Positions 4,906-7,284 of a DNA stretch of 7,284 nucleotides are shown piece by piece. The stretch is from Candidatus Onthocola stercoravium (lineage in GTDB: Bacteria; Bacillota_I; Bacilli_A; RF39; UBA660): NCBI GenBank assembly GCA_018711775.1, contig DVHV01000130.1:1-7284 (forward strand). The letters are read 5' to 3'. A program made the position numbers and the translations under genes. Within the stretch, counting starts at the first letter, position 1, and the number at the start of each line of letters is the position of its first letter. Below the pieces are notes generated by a model, which was not told the origin of the DNA, did not search any database, and saw nothing but the letters and a program-made list of their open reading frames with translations.

Positions 4906-4907
4906 CG

Positions 4908-6071
4908 TGTTATGTTTATTTTGATAAAGAAGAGGAAATTAATAAAGCACAAAAAACATTACTTCAGTTAGGTTTAACTATTTCTAACGAAACTCCAGAT
5001 TTTTCTAAAACCAGCTGTAGTAGTGGTTGTGAGGAAAATACTGTTGGAATATTTGAAGCAGAAGATGATTTAGGAACTAGTTATTATTTTAGAGGGGATG
5101 TTACAAACAATTATGTTAAATTTGCTAATTATTTTTGGAGAATTATTCGTATTAATGGTGATGGAACGATTAGAATGATTTATGATGGAACTTCTGCACA
5201 TCGTAATGGTGAAGATAGTATTGATAGACATGCCTCTGTTTATTCAACATATAATGATTATGAAATCGATAATGCTTATGTAGGTTATATGTATGGTAAT
5301 ATCGATACATATGTTGATGGTGGAAGAAGCGCAAATGTATCTAATATATTTATGTCATCTTCTTTAAATTATTATTATGGAACAAGTTACACTTTTGATT
5401 CTACAGTAGGTGGTTATAAATTGACTGGAACTTTAGAAAGAGGTATTTGGAATACTGAAAGAGTAGGGAAATATACATGTACTAATTTACGCTCTGATGG
5501 CGTTTGCACTACATTATATTATATAGCATCTTATGTTGATAGTACGCATGCATCGGTTTATACTTATGATAGAGTATCTAGAAATACTAGTGATTATGAG
5601 AGCACGCATGAAAATTTACATGATTCTAATATTAAAAAAGCCACTGATAATTGGTATCAATCTAATATAGCTTCAAATGCTAACTATAGTGATTTGGTGG
5701 CAGATGCAATCTATTGTAATGATAGAAGTATTAATACTGGTTTGGGCTATGGTAGTAATAATACAACTTATGGCGCTTATGGTAGATTGATTAACGATAA
5801 TGCTTCACCATCTTTAAAATGCCAAAATGTTAATGATCGTTTTGCTGTTCAAGATAATATAAATAATGTGTCAACAAATGGCGATTTAAATTATCCTGTA
5901 GGATTAATTACTGCAGACGAAATGATTTATGCTGTAGCACGTTGGTCTGCAAATAATTCTAATTATTATTTATATGGTAATTATCGAATACGACCTGTTA
6001 TATCATTAAAAGCATCCTTAGAAGTTGAAGGTGATGGTAGTGCAAGTAATCCATTTGTTTTTTTGGGTTGA
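4908..6071 (+). pseudogene. 3' fragment of the surface-protein gene interrupted by the IS element
   Basis: 387 codons continue the frame of the 5' fragment: CYVYFDKEEE, a Cys-x3-Cys patch (CSSGC), then YYFRGDVTNNYVKF and FWRIIRINGDGTIRMIYDG, and near the end PVGLITADEMIYA and RPVISLKASLEVEGDGSASNPF. I recall these as hallmarks of a large multi-copy surface-protein family in uncultured gut Firmicutes, with a C-terminal domain reminiscent of DUF6273; the exact domain call needs a profile search. In family members I recall, a stretch separates the YLY motif from RPVI; here YYLYGNYRIRPVI are adjacent, so an internal deletion is possible. An in-frame ATG at 5175 has no ribosome binding site, so expression of this part alone is unlikely. 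No terminator was identified in the 113 bases before the next gene's promoter and start. Confidence 0.88.
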
Positions 6072-6156
6072 TTTTTTGAATAAGTAATTTCTAATTAATT
6101 TTAAATATTATTCATTATTTTTAGAATTCATGCTTTTAAAAATGCATAATAAAAAC

Positions 6157-6185
6157 TAGACAAATGAAAAAAAATGTATTAAAAT
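6157..6185 (+). promoter_or_regulatory. Promoter of the 6208 gene
   Basis: TAGACA (6157-6162), 17-bp spacer, TAAAAT (6180-6185). The predicted transcript start near 6192 falls after the ATG at 6187, which supports the ATG at 6208 as the true start. Confidence 0.7.
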
Positions 6186-6207
6186 AATGGCAATTCAAGG
6201 GGGAACT

Positions 6208-6756
6208 ATGAATATTGAAATATTAAAGTGTGCTCAAAAGCAAATTGAAAAGATGGCTCAAGGAATAAATCCATTATCAGGAGAAGTAATTAAAAGCGAT
6301 GATTTATTAAATAATGTACGTATATCTAGATGTTTGTTTTATGTCAATGATATTTTAAAACAAGTAATTGATAATGGTGGAATAAAACAAAATAAAAATA
6401 AAACTATATCATTTAGTTTAACAAAAGATGAACTTAATAAGTATGAATTTAATGAAGAGTTACCTTTATCTAAAATTGTAAAAAAAATTAATGAGTTGAA
6501 AACAAATATGGATATGAAAGATTTAAAACTTAAAGATGTTTATAGTTGGCTTATTTGTATTGGGGTTTTGGAAATTGTTAATATTAATGGTCGTAATTAT
6601 AAAAGACCAACTGATGTTGGAAAAAATATGGGTATCAGTGTTAGAAGAATATATAATAATTATGAATCTTATGATTTAGTAATATATGATATTTCTATGC
6701 AAAAGTATATTATTGATAATTTTTATAGTATGTTAGATTATATAAATAATATATAA
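6208..6756 (+). CDS. Conserved-looking protein of unknown function, 182 aa
   Basis: A soluble, Lys/Asn-rich protein without signal peptide, membrane segment or cysteine clusters. Residues 12-55 form a helical N-terminus with the motif AQGINPLSGE (17-26) followed by DDLLNNVRISRCLFYVNDIL. This resembles a motif (NPxTGE) that I have seen in several accessory-region proteins but cannot tie to a function. The central part around residues 105-140 (VYSWLICIGVLEIV...GRNYKRPTDVGKNMGI) reads like a winged-helix, or the C-terminal domain of phage antirepressors, in which a W-L-x-x-x-G-x-L block precedes a P-T-x-x-G motif. DNA binding is therefore possible but unproven. Start: AGGGGG (6198-6203) lies 4 bases before the ATG. 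It forms its own unit between the broken surface gene and rplS; no terminator is evident after it. Confidence 0.78.
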   Translation: MNIEILKCAQKQIEKMAQGINPLSGEVIKSDDLLNNVRISRCLFYVNDILKQVIDNGGIKQNKNKTISFSLTKDELNKYEFNEELPLSKIVKKINELKTNMDMKDLKLKDVYSWLICIGVLEIVNINGRNYKRPTDVGKNMGISVRRIYNNYESYDLVIYDISMQKYIIDNFYSMLDYINNI

Positions 6757-6804
6757 CACAATTAGATTTTATCACCGTACAAATGTCCGCAAGTCAATTG
6801 CTTA

Positions 6805-6833
6805 TTGCATAAATTAAAGACTTATGTTATAAT
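6805..6833 (+). promoter_or_regulatory. Promoter of rplS
   Basis: TTGCAT (6805-6810), exactly 17 bp, then an extended -10 TG-T-TATAAT (6825-6833). This is the strongest chromosomal promoter in the window, as expected for a ribosomal protein gene. It gives a leader of about 70 bases. Confidence 0.85.
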
Positions 6834-6840
6834 CAAATGG

Positions 6841-6890
6841 ACCCAAAAGGTATATAATCCGCTGTATTAAATATAAGATTATAGGTAGAA
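6841..6890 (+). promoter_or_regulatory. rplS leader hairpin, candidate L19 autoregulatory leader
   Basis: In the 5' leader TATAATC (6853-6859) pairs with GATTATA (6877-6883) around a 17-base loop, upstream of the strong AAGGAGGT site (6896-6903). Firmicutes rplS genes often carry a small structured L19 leader, and position and size fit. I cannot verify the conserved bases, so the class assignment is an inference. Confidence 0.45.
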
Positions 6891-6909
6891 ATAATAAGGA
6901 GGTAAGAGT

Positions 6910-7251
6910 ATGGCTAATCTTGTAGATAAGATTAATGAAAAGCACATTCGTAAAGATGTTCCTGAATTTAGAGTAGGGGATACTGTTAAAGTTGATGTTT
7001 GGGTAAAAGAAGGTAAAAAAGAAAGAATTCAATCATTTGAAGGTTTAGTAATTGCTAAACATGGTGGTGGAGTATCTGAAACATTTACAGTTCGTAAAAA
7101 GAGCGGTACTGTTGGAGTATCTCGTATATTCCCAGTTAATGCCCCAACAATTGATAAGATAACAGTTGTTAAAAAAGGTAAAGTTAGAAGAGCAAAACTT
7201 AACTTTATCAAAGGAATGCGTAAAGAATACAAAGTTAAGGAAAGAAATTAA
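6910..7251 (+). CDS. rplS: 50S ribosomal protein L19
   Basis: L19 is a protein of the large ribosomal subunit at the interface with the 30S subunit. The 113-residue length is normal for bacterial L19. Family hallmarks are present: FRVGDTVKVDVWVKEGKKERIQSFEG (about 20-45), FTVRKKSGTVGVSRIFP (59-75), and the C-terminal GKVRRAKLNF (90-99). The start ATG has AAGGAGGT at 6 bases. In most Firmicutes rplS follows trmD in the rpsP-rimM-trmD cluster; here it has its own promoter, leader and terminator, and unrelated accessory genes lie upstream. Confidence 0.98.
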   Translation: MANLVDKINEKHIRKDVPEFRVGDTVKVDVWVKEGKKERIQSFEGLVIAKHGGGVSETFTVRKKSGTVGVSRIFPVNAPTIDKITVVKKGKVRRAKLNFIKGMRKEYKVKERN

Positions 7252-7269
7252 AATCTTTCCTTATTTTTT
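7236..7269 (+). terminator. Intrinsic terminator of rplS
   Basis: A 10-bp perfect stem (TAAGGAAAGA at 7236-7245 with TCTTTCCTTA at 7254-7263) and an 8-base loop are followed by six T's (7264-7269). The left arm lies within the last codons and the loop contains the TAA stop codon, so rplS is a single-gene unit. Confidence 0.9.
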
Positions 7270-7284
7270 CTTTAAAAAATAATT

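Larger units (their letters stand above)
3309..4907 (-). mobile_element. IS110-family insertion sequence, about 1.6 kb
   Basis: The element carries one DEDD-type transposase gene on the minus strand, a long non-coding end upstream of it (4629-4907, left end) and a short one downstream (3309-3446, right end). Both boundaries are fixed by the host gene: GATAAG|TG at 3301-3308 joined to the bases after TG at 4908-4909 gives GAT AAG TGT TAT GTT, restoring the protein ...SDKCYVYFDK... in frame. One TG (CA on the element's strand) is shared by both ends and would be the recombination core; the preceding G is also shared (3306 and 4907), so the boundary is ambiguous by one base. There is no longer target duplication and no terminal inverted repeats, as expected for IS110. 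The longer non-coding stretch at the transposase 5' side matches the IS110 rather than the IS1111 subgroup. The transposase looks intact, so the copy may be active. Confidence 0.93.

Noticed and set aside
3309..4907. IS1111 subgroup assignment
   Set aside because: That subgroup has its long non-coding end downstream of the transposase; here the long end is upstream.
5175..6071. A stand-alone 298-aa protein starting at 5175
   Set aside because: The same frame extends back without a stop to 4908, where it joins the interrupted gene, and the internal ATG lacks a ribosome binding site.
6187..6207. ATG at 6187 as the start of the 182-aa protein
   Set aside because: It lies immediately after the -10 box, before the expected transcript start, and has no ribosome binding site; AGGGGG precedes the ATG at 6208.

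Overview
The window is AT-rich, with ribosome binding sites of the GGTGAT and AAGGAGG type and canonical TTGACA/TATAAT promoters. It ends in a housekeeping ribosomal gene (rplS, protein L19). It reads with the standard bacterial code. Together with a surface-protein family I recall from uncultured gut Firmicutes, this suggests a low-GC Bacilli or Erysipelotrichia-like gut bacterium. The species cannot be fixed from the sequence.

Layout: (1) Bases 1-540 hold a 33-bp tandem repeat, a small five-cysteine zinc-ribbon-like protein with its own terminator, and a 14-bp inverted repeat just before a strong promoter. (2) Bases 546-1739 encode an AAA_14/DUF4143 ATPase. It converges on a small XRE-type regulator (1762-2082, minus). 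(3) The regulator is divergent from a membrane-anchored surface protein (2233-2967). A second member of the same family follows, but it is broken. Its 5' piece (3119-3308) and 3' piece (4908-6071) are separated by a 1.6-kb IS110-family element (3309-4907). (4) A protein of unknown function (6208-6756) with a clear promoter precedes rplS, which has its own extended -10 promoter, a leader hairpin and a terminator.

The most interesting part is the IS110 element. Its ends can be placed to the base, because joining the flanks over one shared TG restores the reading frame exactly (DK|CYVYFDK). Circularising the element would place a TTGACA from one end exactly 17 bp from a TATAAT at the other end, creating a perfect promoter that points into the 260-nt non-coding end. 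That non-coding end can fold into a multi-stem RNA. It carries an exact 7-nt copy of the other terminus (AGAATGT) and an 8-nt segment compatible with the target flank. These are the features expected of a bridge RNA (guide RNA of IS110 recombinases). The integration site is a motif conserved in the host surface-protein family, and a near-identical intact copy lies in the neighbouring paralogue at 2548-2575.

The two surface-family members also share an upstream TAGACA-N4-TCGACAAGA box at the same spacing, which suggests common regulation. The broken member carries further damage: a net 133-bp shortening with a frameshift near its 5' end.
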